This document shows positions 1 through 8,893 of a stretch of 64,000 nt of DNA, piece after piece. The DNA lies in assembly GCF_003049575.1 (NCBI RefSeq), contig NZ_PYWI01000015.1, positions 38,348-102,347 on the forward strand. Direction: 5' to 3'. Position numbers and translations under genes: made by a program. Source of the DNA: Lysinibacillus parviboronicapiens (lineage in GTDB: Bacteria > Bacillota > Bacilli > Bacillales_A > Planococcaceae). Below the pieces are notes generated by a model. That model had not been told where the DNA came from and did no database searches. It saw only the letters and a program-made list of their open reading frames with translations. Each line of letters begins with the position of its first letter. Position 1 is the first letter of the stretch.

Positions 1-621
1 CAGGCGGTGTTAGCAGGTGGCTTAGACGCAGTCGTAGTCGCTGTCGAAGGTGCAGAGGATAATGAAGCCTTGGGACAAGAGGCACTACAACATCGTGTCC
101 TACAGGCAAAGGACATTGTTATTGGAATAGCCGCAAGTGGAAGAACCCCATTCGTGAAGGGTGCGCTTGTTTATGCGCAACAAATCGGGGCGAAAACGGT
201 AAGCTTAACGAGTAATCCACAATCAATGATTAGTAGATATGCAGATATAGCGATAGAGGTAATGACAGGACCAGAAATTTTAACAGGATCTACCAGACTA
301 AAGGCAGCAACTGCCCATAAACAAATTCTTAATATGATCACAACAACAACAATGATTAAACTTGGGAAAGTATATAAAAATTTAATGGTGGATGTTCATG
401 CGAGTAATGTTAAATTACGCGAACGGGCAAAAAAGATTGTTTGTGATGCCACGGGTGTTTCCTATCAAGAGGCCGAAAGCGTATTGACGCAAACGGATTA
501 TAAAGTGAAACCAGCCATCATCATGCTTTTGATGGAGACGACTTATGAAGAAGCAGAACGATTATTAGCCCAATCTGAAGGACATGTACGGACAGCGATG
601 GAGTTAAAGAACAGGAAGTAA
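1..621 (+). CDS. murQ: N-acetylmuramic acid 6-phosphate etherase, 5'-truncated by window edge
   Basis: The reading frame is open from base 1 and ends with TAA at 619-621; about 206 residues remain of a family normally near 300, so roughly the first third lies outside the window. The visible part has the SIS-fold sugar-phosphate isomerase core and the motif AVEGAEDN, which in MurQ carries a catalytic glutamate, followed by IGIAASGRTPF (phosphosugar loop). The C-terminal helical UBA-like part (TYEEAERLLAQSEG) is also typical. Family knowledge: MurQ removes the D-lactyl ether from MurNAc-6-phosphate, giving GlcNAc-6-phosphate in cytoplasmic cell-wall recycling. A MurR-like regulator follows 130 bp downstream on the same strand, matching the usual murQ-murR arrangement. 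Confidence 0.93.
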   Translation, partial: QAVLAGGLDAVVVAVEGAEDNEALGQEALQHRVLQAKDIVIGIAASGRTPFVKGALVYAQQIGAKTVSLTSNPQSMISRYADIAIEVMTGPEILTGSTRLKAATAHKQILNMITTTTMIKLGKVYKNLMVDVHASNVKLRERAKKIVCDATGVSYQEAESVLTQTDYKVKPAIIMLLMETTYEEAERLLAQSEGHVRTAMELKNRK

Positions 622-751
622 AAAAAGGAAACAGAGCCAATTATTTGTACTGTGTATCTGGGCATTAACAGGTGGAGCTGGCACAGCTAGCTCCAAAATC
701 CATAAGATATTTGTCGTTGCATTACATATTGGAAAACGGAGTTGATAGTAA

Positions 752-1624
752 ATGGAGAAAATCAATGCAGGGTTAATTATGCTGGCAGAAATGGAGGAGC
801 GGCTTCCCCCTTCAGAACGAAAGGTAGCTAGCTACATTTTAGAACATCCGACGAAAGCCATTAAAATGACTGCTGTTGAATTGGGGGAAGCAAGTAAAAC
901 AAGTGGTGCAGCAGTGATTCGTCTCTGTAAATCGTTAAATGTTAGTGGTATACAAGAGTTGAAACTACGTATTGCAGGAGATTTACAACGCGAAATGGTA
1001 GATGATCGTGATATTGAACCAAATGAACCATTACAAACTATTGTAGAAAAGGTGACGACCCAAAGTAGTCAAATTTTACGGGAAACTGCAGACTTAATAG
1101 ATGACAAAGAGTTATTGAGAGCGGTGACATCTCTAGCGCAGGCTAAGCGGATTTTCTTTTTTGGCGTTGGTGCATCAGGTATTGCGGCAATGGATGCAGA
1201 CCAGAAATTTTTGCGTATTAATAAAAATAGTACGGCACTAATGGACTTGCATTTAGGAGCTACAGCAGTAGTAAATGCAGAGGAAGGGGATGTGGTAGTG
1301 GGGATATCATTTTCTGGTGAAACACATGAAGTGGCAAAAATTTTAGAGATAGCTAGTGAAACACCAGCGACAACCATTAGTTTAACGCGTTACGGCAATT
1401 CGCTAGTGTCTAGCCTAGCAGATATTTGTTTATATACATCGCCAAATGTAGAAGCAACTTTTAGAAGTGGTGCCACATCATCACGGCTTGCTCAACTACA
1501 TGTTATTGATATTCTATTTATGGCTGTGGCTACTAGTTCCTATGAACAAACAATCAATTATCTAGACACGACACGCGCTGCCATCGAGGGCCTTCATAAG
1601 AAGGTTGTAAAACGTAAAAATTGA
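752..1624 (+). CDS. RpiR/MurR-family transcriptional regulator
   Basis: This 290-residue protein has an N-terminal RpiR-type helix-turn-helix (about residues 1-77; PSERKVASYILEHP, then SGAAVIRLCKSLN as recognition region) and a C-terminal SIS domain (about 125-260; FFGVGASGIAAMDADQKF and VGISFSGETHEV). Such regulators bind a sugar phosphate through the SIS domain. Directly after murQ, the expected ligand is MurNAc-6-phosphate and the expected target is the murQ operon itself; that is inference from position. The ATG at 752 follows a CGGAG-type ribosome site. An inverted repeat at 1623-1642 immediately follows. Confidence 0.88.
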   Translation: MEKINAGLIMLAEMEERLPPSERKVASYILEHPTKAIKMTAVELGEASKTSGAAVIRLCKSLNVSGIQELKLRIAGDLQREMVDDRDIEPNEPLQTIVEKVTTQSSQILRETADLIDDKELLRAVTSLAQAKRIFFFGVGASGIAAMDADQKFLRINKNSTALMDLHLGATAVVNAEEGDVVVGISFSGETHEVAKILEIASETPATTISLTRYGNSLVSSLADICLYTSPNVEATFRSGATSSRLAQLHVIDILFMAVATSSYEQTINYLDTTRAAIEGLHKKVVKRKN

Positions 1625-1642
1625 GGTTGCGATCACAACCTC
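1623..1642 (-). terminator. Intrinsic terminator of the msmX-like gene
   Basis: GAGGTTG (1623-1629) and CAACCTC (1636-1642) form a 7-bp stem between two convergent genes. Read on the minus strand, the stem is followed by AATTTTTACG, a short T-run; on the plus strand no T-run follows. The hairpin starts at the stop codon of the plus-strand regulator and lies 4 bp past the stop of the minus-strand ATPase. Confidence 0.5.
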
Positions 1643-1645
1643 AGT

Positions 1646-2734
1646 TCATTCATGAATACGTACTTCTGTTTGAGGGTCAAAAAAATGTATTTTGTTGTCC
1701 TTTATTCTTAAGCTTACCGTGTCATTTGGGTGACATTGTGTATCGGCATTTACACGTGCGGTGAATGATTGCCCTGCTAATGTAGCGTAGAGGAAAACCT
1801 CAGCACCTAGTAACTCTGCTACATCTACCATTGTGTCAAACGTATAAGAAGAAGTTGTGGATGTAAGTTGTAAATCCTCTGGACGTATTCCGAGCACGAT
1901 ATCTTTTCCTAGATAGCCTTGGTCTTTTAGTATTGTTAAATAACTTTCAGGAATAGGTAAGTTGAAATCTCCTATCTTTACCTCATTTTCAGTGAGCTGT
2001 CCATGAAATAGATTCATCGAGGGTGATCCAATAAAACCTGCTACAAACATATTATTTGGATAATCATATACTTCCTTTGGCGCGCCAATTTGTTGAATGA
2101 GCCCATCTTTCATCACTACGAGACGTGTGGCCATTGTCATCGCTTCTGTTTGGTCATGAGTTACATAAATCGTTGTTGTTTGAATACGTTGATGTAGTTT
2201 TTGAATTTCTGCACGCATTTGCACACGTAATTTCGCATCTAAATTAGAAAGGGGTTCATCCATTAAAAATACTTTAGCATCACGGACAATGGCGCGCCCT
2301 AGTGCAACACGCTGTCTTTGACCGCCTGACAATGCCTTAGGTTTACGTTTTAAGTAATCTTCCAAGCCTAAAATTTTTGCGGCTTCTAACACGCGTCGGT
2401 CGATTTCCTTTTTATCGACTTTTCGAAGCTTTAAGCTAAATGCCATATTATCGTAAACCGACATATGGGGGTATAAGGCGTAGCTTTGGAAAACCATAGC
2501 AATACCCCGATCCTTTGACTCCACATCATTCATAAGGACATCATCAATGTAAAATTCACCTTTCGAAATATCTTCTAAGCCCGCAATCATACGAAGTGTT
2601 GTAGTTTTCCCACATCCTGAAGGGCCGACAAAGACAATGAATTCTTTATCGTGAATATGCAAATGGAAATCCGTTACAGCTTGCACATTTTTATCGTAAA
2701 TCTTATAGATATGCTCCAAGCGTAATTCCGTCAT
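1646..2734 (-). CDS. msmX: MsmX/UgpC-type ABC transporter ATPase for sugar uptake
   Basis: Taking the ATG at 2734 (preceded by AGAAAGGATG; the frame is open further upstream but without a ribosome site) gives 362 residues, the usual length. Walker A GPSGCGKTT is at 37-45, Q-loop at 83, signature LSGGQ at 135-139, Walker B with MDEP near 155-161, and a C-terminal TOBE-like regulatory region with GIRPEDL. The sequence closely fits B. subtilis MsmX, a shared ATPase that powers several carbohydrate importers whose own operons lack an ATPase. No permease or binding protein lies next to it, which agrees with such a multitask role. It acts on the inner face of the membrane. The specific sugars cannot be read from the sequence. 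Confidence 0.85.
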   Translation of the reverse strand: MTELRLEHIYKIYDKNVQAVTDFHLHIHDKEFIVFVGPSGCGKTTTLRMIAGLEDISKGEFYIDDVLMNDVESKDRGIAMVFQSYALYPHMSVYDNMAFSLKLRKVDKKEIDRRVLEAAKILGLEDYLKRKPKALSGGQRQRVALGRAIVRDAKVFLMDEPLSNLDAKLRVQMRAEIQKLHQRIQTTTIYVTHDQTEAMTMATRLVVMKDGLIQQIGAPKEVYDYPNNMFVAGFIGSPSMNLFHGQLTENEVKIGDFNLPIPESYLTILKDQGYLGKDIVLGIRPEDLQLTSTTSSYTFDTMVDVAELLGAEVFLYATLAGQSFTARVNADTQCHPNDTVSLRIKDNKIHFFDPQTEVRIHE

Positions 2735-2847
2735 GGCAACATCCTTTCTTTTAGTAGTGATATGGATAGTGTAAAAAAATAGTATGTTTCTGAACAGAGC
2801 AATTCTGCACAGTTTTTGTCTCAACAACTGTGCAATGTGCCATACAC

Positions 2848-3708
2848 CTACAAGGATTCAAAGAGGGTAATGGCAAGAAACACCTCAAGCCTTTGCTCGA
2901 ATTGTCTAATATCCTTGAGCGTAAGAATATGAAACTTCTCTAGTCGATTTTGTAAGGTATTACGATGCATAAATAATTTTTTAGCTGCAAATGAAATATT
3001 GCCTTCATACTGAATGACTTGCTTGACGGTTTGCAGTAAGTCTGGGTGTTCAACAGCTTCTTTTAAAATCGAAGCACTGAAAATAGCTTTTTCCTGTGAG
3101 TCTAACTGAAGTGTTAAATAAGGAATAAGTAATTCTTGTTGTGTAAGTACATGCTTGGAAGTATGATGCCAAATTGATGATTGTAATGATGAAAGCCAAC
3201 TAAACCTTGCTTTTGTCACGGTAATATCTGATATAACATCTGTCACAAAAATTTTTAATTTTGCTTCTAAATCTTCACACAAGAGATGAATAAAGTAAGT
3301 GAATATTAGTGGCTCATCGTCTGTAATTTGTTCGATAACTACAAATAAATGCTCATTTAACGACATTAATAATATTTCCTTACCTAACAGTGCCTCAAGT
3401 GTTGTCCGTAGGAGGTGAAGGTCTGTAAAAACCTTGTCAAAGTGTAAAAATAATAAGCGGTGGTCCTGAATAGCAGCAGGTATTGTATTGGTTTGATTGG
3501 TTAAATACTGATGCCAATCGGTGTCCTGCAAGGTAGAAATAATAAGTGGACCTGAGAAAATGCGCAATAGCTCAAGTTCATCTCGTGTAATGGCGTGCTT
3601 TGGTATTTCATAGAGCTTATTGTCAAAATTAAACAAATAGCCTTCAGTATGCAAGTCATTAAAAGGCTTTAATAAGGGGAAACGTTTTTGTAGCTTCAAT
3701 GGGTCCAT
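2848..3708 (-). CDS. PucR/CdaR-type helix-turn-helix regulator
   Basis: The last 60 residues are a PucR C-terminal HTH domain: VIQYEGNISFAAKKLFMHRN followed by TLQNRLEKFH, the standard core of HTH_30. The preceding 220 residues have no catalytic motif and probably form the sensory part. ATG at 3708 is chosen because AGAAGGATG sits just upstream; an ATG seven codons earlier overlaps that ribosome site. It is transcribed in the same direction as the msmX-like gene, ending 113 bp before it, so it may regulate that gene or sugar metabolism generally; CdaR relatives sense sugar acids. The effector is unknown. Confidence 0.75.
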   Translation of the reverse strand: MDPLKLQKRFPLLKPFNDLHTEGYLFNFDNKLYEIPKHAITRDELELLRIFSGPLIISTLQDTDWHQYLTNQTNTIPAAIQDHRLLFLHFDKVFTDLHLLRTTLEALLGKEILLMSLNEHLFVVIEQITDDEPLIFTYFIHLLCEDLEAKLKIFVTDVISDITVTKARFSWLSSLQSSIWHHTSKHVLTQQELLIPYLTLQLDSQEKAIFSASILKEAVEHPDLLQTVKQVIQYEGNISFAAKKLFMHRNTLQNRLEKFHILTLKDIRQFEQRLEVFLAITLFESL

Positions 3709-3779
3709 GTCAACACATCCTTCTACCATATTAGAAGATGAATCATCGAGGGTTAAAAAATAACAATATAAAAAGTTTG

Positions 3780-3807
3780 GAGAAGTGGAATTTCACTTCT
3801 CTTTTTT
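3780..3807 (+). terminator. Plus-strand intrinsic terminator with no obvious upstream gene
   Basis: GAGAAGTG (3780-3787), a 6-nt loop, CACTTCTC (3794-3801), then TTTTTT (3802-3807). It points rightward, but the nearest plus-strand gene upstream ends at 1624. On the minus strand the following T-run is weaker. Confidence 0.6.
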
Positions 3808-4213
3808 ATGCAAAATGTTATTTTTAAACAAAAAGAACCATTTTTGTTACATTATAATTTATTGTTGGTATTAAATACCCAATTAAATCATTTTATAAAA
3901 TTTAGTTCAATAATATTATAATTCGTCGATATAGAGATTTAGAATAGGTAAATATACTATTTAATTTAATTTAAAAAGAGGTTAGAAAGTAAGGGTTTTA
4001 ATATATTCAGCAAAATCTGTATTAGTTGTAAGTATGTTTAACGGTATAGGAGTATGCAAAAAAGACCAAATATAAAGAAGCCATGGGATTAGAAACGGGT
4101 TAGTCTCTATGCTGGCATTTACATATCGGCATGGACCCATACTAATGTTTGATTCAATGTCTTTCATTAGAATTTGCACTAAATAACTGAATTCAAAAAG
4201 GAGAGTATTAACC
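3808..4213. other. AT-rich leader region before the chemoreceptor
   Basis: About 400 bp without a credible gene. It holds a possible sigma-D promoter (3907-3932) and, at its right end, the AAGGAGAG ribosome site of the chemoreceptor. An open frame on the minus strand at 3982-4233 lacks a ribosome site and overlaps the chemoreceptor start; I do not regard it as a gene. Confidence 0.5.
3907..3932 (+). promoter_or_regulatory. Possible sigma-D (flagellar/chemotaxis) promoter
   Basis: TCAA at 3907-3910, 14 nt, then GTCGATAT at 3925-3932; the sigma-D consensus is TAAA, about 15 nt, GCCGATAT, so the -10 matches 7 of 8 positions and the -35 three of four. It lies about 280 bp upstream of a methyl-accepting chemotaxis gene, a class commonly transcribed by sigma-D. 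The implied leader is long. Confidence 0.45.
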
Positions 4214-5923
4214 ATGTTACGCAATTTATCCATGTTTAAAAAGTTAGTTCTATTAATGGGTATATCTATTTTAACAATTGGTATTATTCAGCTAAATGGA
4301 TATATCACAATAAAATCACTGGAGAAGAATACAGAGGATATTTTTACAAACCGACTAGAACCAAGCCTTGTTTTGACTCAATATAGAATTAATAATCGAG
4401 TTATCACTTCAGATATGTATCTTTCTTTTTTAACTGTAGATGAAGCAACAAATAAACAAATTAAAGATGAAATAGAGAAAGCTCTTAAAGCGAATGAAGA
4501 AAATCTTCAGCTACTGAAAGCGGCTAAATTACAGTCAGATGAGGATGCCATTGTAGCTGACCTGCTACAGCTCTATCCTGTGTTTAAAGCCAGAATGGAG
4601 CAAATTTTACAACTAAGTACTGTTAATAAGAATGTGGAAGCAATAAACTTGTTTAATTCAAAGGTTAAGCCGATAGTCGAACAAATTAACAATAAAGGCG
4701 TGGAGTTAACAGATTTAAATCAAAAACATGCAGGTGATTTAAATATGGAAAGTAAAGCTAAAGCAAGTAAAGGAACGCTAATTTCTTTAATCATTTCAAT
4801 TGTTTTAGGGATTCTGTTTGTTGTAATTGGTTTTATAGGTGTACGAAAATATTTAATTACGCCAATTGAAAAATTGAAAATTGCTGTACAATTAGCAGAG
4901 GCTGGAGAATTGAATTTTAATATAGACTATGATTCAAAGGACGAACTAGGGGTCTTAACTACTTCGTTTATTAATATGATTGCTCATTTACGAGACTTAA
5001 TTGGTCAGGTAAAAGAAACTTCCGACCAGATGGCGGCATTCTCGTCGGAGCTTACGGCGAGTGCGGAACAAACAAGTGAGGCAAGTGAACATATTGCGTC
5101 AGTGACGTTAGATGTGGCAAGCGGTTCAGACGAGCAAATGAGAACAATTATAGAAACATCAGATGTTGTGACTCAAATGGTACATGGTGTGCAAACAATA
5201 GCTGAAAATTCTACTAACGTTTCAGAGGCAGCTATCCAAGCAGAACAACTTTCAGTGGAAGGAAATGATATTATTAAAACCGCTGTTCAACAAATGAATG
5301 CGATTCAAACATCTATTGGTAGTTTAAATGATGTCATTAGTGGTTTGGGTGAGCGCTCGGCTGAAATTGGACAAATCGTTGAAGTCATTACAGGTATTGC
5401 AGCACAGACCAACCTACTGGCATTAAATGCAGCAATTGAGGCAGCAAGAGCAGGAGAACATGGAAAGGGCTTTGCGGTCGTTTCGGAAGAAGTGCGAAAA
5501 TTAGCTGAAGAATCATCTGTATCGGCACACAGAATTTCTGAACTTATTATAAGAATTCAAGCCGAAACAAATAAAGCAGTAGACTCCATGCAGTTCACAA
5601 CGAATGAAGTCATAACAGGTATTCACAATGTGAACATAGCGGGGGAATCTTTTGAAAAAATTCAATCTGCCTTTAATGAGGTAGCTGTTCAAATTCAAGA
5701 AGTATCCTCTTCCGTACAACAGATGGTTGTAGGAGCTAATCAAATGTCTAAATCAATCGAACAAATCAATGGAATTGCGCAAAGCTCTGCGGTAGGGACA
5801 CAAAATATTTCAGCGGCTACAGAAGAGCAACTAGCCTCTATGCAGGAGATTACAGCATCTACGTCAACACTTTCTAAAATGGCGGAGGATTTACAAGAAA
5901 AAACGAATTCATTTAAAGTATAA
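4214..5923 (+). CDS. Methyl-accepting chemotaxis protein
   Basis: A 569-residue transmembrane chemoreceptor. A first membrane helix lies at about residues 10-30, a periplasm-facing (extracellular) four-helix-bundle sensor follows to about 185, a second membrane helix at about 188-211, a HAMP linker to about 265, then a long coiled-coil signalling domain. The hairpin tip with the invariant sequence [20 protein letters not shown] and [18 protein letters not shown] is intact, so it can couple to CheA/CheW. The 4HB_MCP-type sensor suggests a small-molecule ligand, but which one is not visible. ATG at 4214 has AAAGGAGAG upstream. It stands alone, as dispersed receptors often do; a sigma-D-like promoter is proposed upstream. 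Confidence 0.95.
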   Translation: MLRNLSMFKKLVLLMGISILTIGIIQLNGYITIKSLEKNTEDIFTNRLEPSLVLTQYRINNRVITSDMYLSFLTVDEATNKQIKDEIEKALKANEENLQLLKAAKLQSDEDAIVADLLQLYPVFKARMEQILQLSTVNKNVEAINLFNSKVKPIVEQINNKGVELTDLNQKHAGDLNMESKAKASKGTLISLIISIVLGILFVVIGFIGVRKYLITPIEKLKIAVQLAEAGELNFNIDYDSKDELGVLTTSFINMIAHLRDLIGQVKETSDQMAAFSSELTASAEQTSEASEHIASVTLDVASGSDEQMRTIIETSDVVTQMVHGVQTIAENSTNVSEAAIQAEQLSVEGNDIIKTAVQQMNAIQTSIGSLNDVISGLGERSAEIGQIVEVITGIAAQTNLLALNAAIEAARAGEHGKGFAVVSEEVRKLAEESSVSAHRISELIIRIQAETNKAVDSMQFTTNEVITGIHNVNIAGESFEKIQSAFNEVAVQIQEVSSSVQQMVVGANQMSKSIEQINGIAQSSAVGTQNISAATEEQLASMQEITASTSTLSKMAEDLQEKTNSFKV

Positions 5924-5989
5924 AAATTAAAGGATAGAAAACTGAAACACGTTTTTAGGATTTTGAAGTAGTTAATACATGTCTTTTTA

Positions 5990-6215
5990 TAAGATGCATC
6001 TAGCTTCTAGTACGGCTTAGCGATCAGGTGGTACCGCTTAAGCAATCGGAATTATTTTTTAGACACGACTCTCTGATTCGATATAGAGAGAAAAAAACTG
6101 CGACACTCCTGCGTAAGAACGAGCCAGCCAGTCCTAGCACAAAGTGTAGCGGATGCGAGCTTGTTCGTCCGCCGAAAGCGCGTGGCATTAAATATTTTTG
6201 CTTTCTGTTGGGAAA
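5990..6215. repeat. Dispersed GC-richer intergenic repeat, copy A (degenerate)
   Basis: This stretch is more GC-rich than its surroundings and contains blocks such as ACTCCTGCGTAAGAACGAGC and TTCGTCCGCCGAAAGCGCG that recur, in variant form, near 19510-19800, 42430-42530 and 50325-50457. An open frame here (6028-6234) is a by-product of the repeat's low stop density and has no ribosome site. Boundaries are approximate. Confidence 0.55.
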
Positions 6216-6220
6216 GAAAA

Positions 6221-6266
6221 AAGACTATAGGTAAACTCGACTTTTGCCGAGTTTGTCTATAGTCTG
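6221..6266. repeat. Long imperfect inverted repeat
   Basis: AGACTATAG (6221-6229) pairs with CTATAGTCT, and inside it AACTCG pairs with CGAGTT, separated by a gta/tgt internal loop. It abuts the terminator hairpin at 6268-6314. Confidence 0.6.
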
Positions 6267-6267
6267 A

Positions 6268-6314
6268 AGCGATGTAGACATGATGAAATAGTATTGAGTC
6301 TACGTCGCTTTTTA
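6268..6314. terminator. Hairpin followed by T-run between convergent genes
   Basis: AGCGATGTAGAC (6268-6279) pairs with GTCTACGTCGCT (6298-6309) with one G-T wobble, followed by TTTTT. It could terminate rightward transcripts from the chemoreceptor side; it ends at the stop codon of the leftward gene at 6312. Confidence 0.6.
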
Positions 6315-6626
6315 AATTATTTTCACATAAAAATCCTTGCCGTTCATGAGCTCAGTAATTTCAGTGCCGTCTTTTCTTTTATAATAATCAAAAATATCAC
6401 GTGCTAGACCGGAGTGTCCATTTAAATATGTTCCTTGTTTAATCTCTTTACGAGGATTGTGGAAATCAAAATACAAGCGTGAATCGTGGCACATTGTAGC
6501 TAAAATGGCTTTGAACTCTTGTTCTTCAATATGAATCCCCCGCGTATATTGGCACTCTCGACGGTACGTATCGTGTGAGATATTCACAGGTGAGGGTTCA
6601 ACAATTATTTCGATTTTTCTATTCAA
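6312..6626 (-). CDS. Hypothetical protein, 104 residues
   Basis: I do not recognise this family. The protein is small, soluble and fairly charged, has no signal peptide or membrane segment, and contains HDTYRRECQYTRG near the N-terminus and a C-terminal NGKDFYVKII. The start is TTG at 6626, chosen because AAAGGAG lies 10 nt upstream; there is no nearer ATG. It is 85 bp downstream of ypsA on the same strand, so it may be co-transcribed with it. A real gene is supported by the good ribosome site and even amino-acid composition rather than by homology. Confidence 0.6.
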   Translation of the reverse strand: MNRKIEIIVEPSPVNISHDTYRRECQYTRGIHIEEQEFKAILATMCHDSRLYFDFHNPRKEIKQGTYLNGHSGLARDIFDYYKRKDGTEITELMNGKDFYVKII

Positions 6627-6711
6627 ATGTCAACAGCTCCTTTCAGGATAAATGACGTCATAATCTATTTAGTTTAGTATATAATTGACAGAAAATTATA
6701 TCAATATTTAT

Positions 6712-7266
6712 CTACCAATCCTGCTGTTGTATTTCTTCTGCAATTACTTGTAGGTCATATGCTGTAATCATCAAAAGGGTATAGTCGTTAGTTTCTCTAA
6801 ATTTTTCTGCGAGTCTCTTCATATATTTTGGCGAGCCTTCGTTTTCGTCGTCATAGATGAGAAGAAGCCCATCCGTATTTTGAATGATAAATTTATCCTT
6901 TTCAACAAACTGCCATGGCGCCTCATAGGGCTTTTTAGTGACACTTGTTACAAAGTCTGCTTGAGATACTATGGACAGATATTTTTCTTTTTTAATATCC
7001 TGCCAATTTTTCTCCTGCTCTAAAAATGGTGTGATTATGGCAAGTTTTAATGCAGGGAACTCTTCCTTTAATGAGAGGACAACCTCTGCACTCCAAGTTT
7101 CTACGCCCTGTTGGCCACTAATAATAACCCATTCCAACCCCTCATCAATCAATTGACGTAAACGGTTTTCCAATGCCTTTTTTATGATGTGAACCCCGGG
7201 ATGTTTATCATTGAAAATACCGAGTTCATGTGGTTTGTAGCCTGTAATTATTATTCTTTGTAGCAA
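6712..7266 (-). CDS. ypsA: YpsA family protein (SLOG superfamily, DUF1273)
   Basis: The 184-residue sequence matches B. subtilis YpsA along its length: ITGYKPHELGIF at the N-terminus, GLEWVIISGQQGVETW, ITPFLEQEKNW and DGLLLIYDDENEGSPKYM. It is a Rossmann-like SLOG protein expected to bind a nucleotide or nucleotide-sugar; YpsA in B. subtilis has been linked to cell division and oxidative-stress phenotypes, but its ligand is not established. Start is TTG at 7266 with TAGGGGG 8 nt upstream. No partner gene is evident besides the small gene downstream. Confidence 0.85.
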   Translation of the reverse strand: MLQRIIITGYKPHELGIFNDKHPGVHIIKKALENRLRQLIDEGLEWVIISGQQGVETWSAEVVLSLKEEFPALKLAIITPFLEQEKNWQDIKKEKYLSIVSQADFVTSVTKKPYEAPWQFVEKDKFIIQNTDGLLLIYDDENEGSPKYMKRLAEKFRETNDYTLLMITAYDLQVIAEEIQQQDW

Positions 7267-7537
7267 TAGAAAAGCCCCCTAAGCTATATATTATCTACAA
7301 ATAGTATACAGTAGGGGGACATATGAAAACGAATATGAATATGTTTTGGATAGTTCATGAGCATTAGCAGACGTTCAATATGCTTAAAATAGAACCTACA
7401 AATCGTTGGTTGGTAATCGTTGCTGTCGGTAACTTAACCTGCAAGACATTGAGCTTTATTCTATTTCTTAGTAAAAAGAGTTTAAGGTAATATACTTCAC
7501 GTTTAGTGCCAAAATGTTTTTTATGAGGTTTAAGTCT

Positions 7538-7633
7538 TTAGAATGCGCATATAGTAAGAACGACGGTTACGGCTGCACAAATTCCTAGAAACCACCATGT
7601 ATCTGTAAAATCTTCTTTCGATTCACGATTCAT
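7538..7633 (-). CDS. 31-residue single-pass membrane peptide, overlapping the DUF418 gene
   Basis: ATG at 7633 starts inside the last codons of the DUF418 gene (stop 7623-7625) and runs in another frame to TAA at 7538-7540. The peptide begins with a charged segment (MNRESKEDFTDT) and continues as one hydrophobic helix (WWFLGICAAVTVVLTICAF). AAAGGAAG lies about 10 nt upstream of the ATG, within the end of the preceding gene, so translation would be coupled. Function unknown; it could be a small partner of the DUF418 protein or of the neighbouring sensor kinase. It is short, so chance cannot be excluded. Confidence 0.5.
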   Translation of the reverse strand: MNRESKEDFTDTWWFLGICAAVTVVLTICAF

Positions 7634-8789
7634 TTACAGTACTTCCTTTCTGTTTCGTTTGCCCACTCCATGACCAATTCGTCCATATTCTCAGTACGGT
7701 TTCAAACGGGCCACGTTTGAATTTCTTTAAATAAGCAATACTAAAAATGCATTGCAAGCTATAGAGTACAACCCCGAATATGATGCCACCAAATACGCCT
7801 AATTGGCCATATAAGCCGAGTCCGTATCCGTAAAATACTGTTGTACAAATGATTGTTTGCATTAAATAATTGGTCATCGATAGCTTGCCGACACTTTCAA
7901 AAGCAGGTGAGAGCAACTGTACAGGTCGCGTATTAAAAAATAATGCTACTAAGCACACGTAGCCTACCGCTAATAGCTGTGAACCACCCATTAGTAACAT
8001 GCCGGAAAAGTTATTTTCTATAAAGCTAAATGCTTTGAAAGCGAGGCCCACTGGTACTAAGATTGCCCCGATAACGTACCATTTCTTTTCTTTTTGCATA
8101 TTTTCAAAAGCGTGTAGTTTAGCAAGCCCCATACCAAATAAAAACAGTGGTGCATAAAATAAAGGTGCAAAAATAAAGATAAAGAATACAAAAATAGGAT
8201 CGTCTAATCCAGGGGGCATAACATTTGCACGGAAATCATAGATGTCTAGGTAACTTCCGTTTGCATAAGTTGCATCTGCCTTTTCGATATAAGTAGTTAG
8301 TTCATTCTGCTCTTTTTTTGTGATTTCCGTAGGACCGAATGTTAAAGCTGTCGTCAGTAAAAATAATACACCGCACCATATAAATAATGTTTTTGGTTTA
8401 CGATTAATGAACGGAATTAAAAATAATGTCATACAGCCATAAGATAATAAAATATCACCTTCCCATAAAAATGAAGAATGGAGCCAACCGATGGCGATTA
8501 GACCAATTGCGCGACGTAGAATTGACCACCGACTCTTAGTTTTCTTTCTACGGACAGATTCGATAAATTTAATAAGAGAGAAGCCAAATAAGATGGTGAA
8601 AATAGGCATAAATGAGCCCTCAATGAAGACTTTTACAAAATATAATGCACCGTTATCTACCATTGATAAATTTTTTAATTCATCCTTGCCATACATGCCA
8701 AACTGGAAAATAAGCAGGTTAGCCATCAAAATCCCAAACAAACTTAATCCACGTATACTGTCAATGAAGGTAACTCGATTTGTTGTCAT
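7623..8789 (-). CDS. DUF418 (YeiB-like) multispanning membrane protein
   Basis: A 388-residue integral membrane protein with about eight to ten hydrophobic helices. It starts with the family hallmark RVTFIDSIRGLSLFGILMAN and has the C-terminal DUF418 block (FESVGKLSMTNYLMQTIICT and the FKRGPFETVLR end). The family resembles acyltransferase-3/heparan acetyltransferase-like membrane proteins, but no substrate is known. ATG at 8789 has AAGGAGATAAAA upstream. It is divergent from a two-component system 104 bp away, and such pairs suggest the system controls this gene in response to envelope or drug stress; that link is inferred from position only. Confidence 0.85.
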   Translation of the reverse strand: MTTNRVTFIDSIRGLSLFGILMANLLIFQFGMYGKDELKNLSMVDNGALYFVKVFIEGSFMPIFTILFGFSLIKFIESVRRKKTKSRWSILRRAIGLIAIGWLHSSFLWEGDILLSYGCMTLFLIPFINRKPKTLFIWCGVLFLLTTALTFGPTEITKKEQNELTTYIEKADATYANGSYLDIYDFRANVMPPGLDDPIFVFFIFIFAPLFYAPLFLFGMGLAKLHAFENMQKEKKWYVIGAILVPVGLAFKAFSFIENNFSGMLLMGGSQLLAVGYVCLVALFFNTRPVQLLSPAFESVGKLSMTNYLMQTIICTTVFYGYGLGLYGQLGVFGGIIFGVVLYSLQCIFSIAYLKKFKRGPFETVLRIWTNWSWSGQTKQKGSTVNES

Positions 8790-8851
8790 TTGCGTTTTAT
8801 CTCCTTAATTGGTTAACTTATACATAGAGTAATAGTAAAATCTTATAGAGA

Positions 8852-8880
8852 TATAATGACTACCTTAAAGTAATCTTAAA
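8852..8880 (+). promoter_or_regulatory. Possible -10 box and OmpR-type direct repeat before the response regulator
   Basis: TATAAT at 8852-8857 is followed by CTTAAA at 8864-8869 and again at 8875-8880, an 11-nt spacing typical of tandem OmpR-family half-sites. A good -35 is not visible. The repeats could be an autoregulatory site, or chance in AT-rich DNA. Confidence 0.3.
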
Positions 8881-8893
8881 AGTTGGTGATAAT

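Noticed and set aside
3982..4233. 83-residue minus-strand open frame before the chemoreceptor
   Set aside because: No ribosome site, overlaps the chemoreceptor start and lies in its probable leader.
6028..6234. 68-residue plus-strand open frame
   Set aside because: It lies in a dispersed GC-richer repeat and has no ribosome site; composition (many Lys/Arg/Ser/Pro) is typical of translated repeat DNA.
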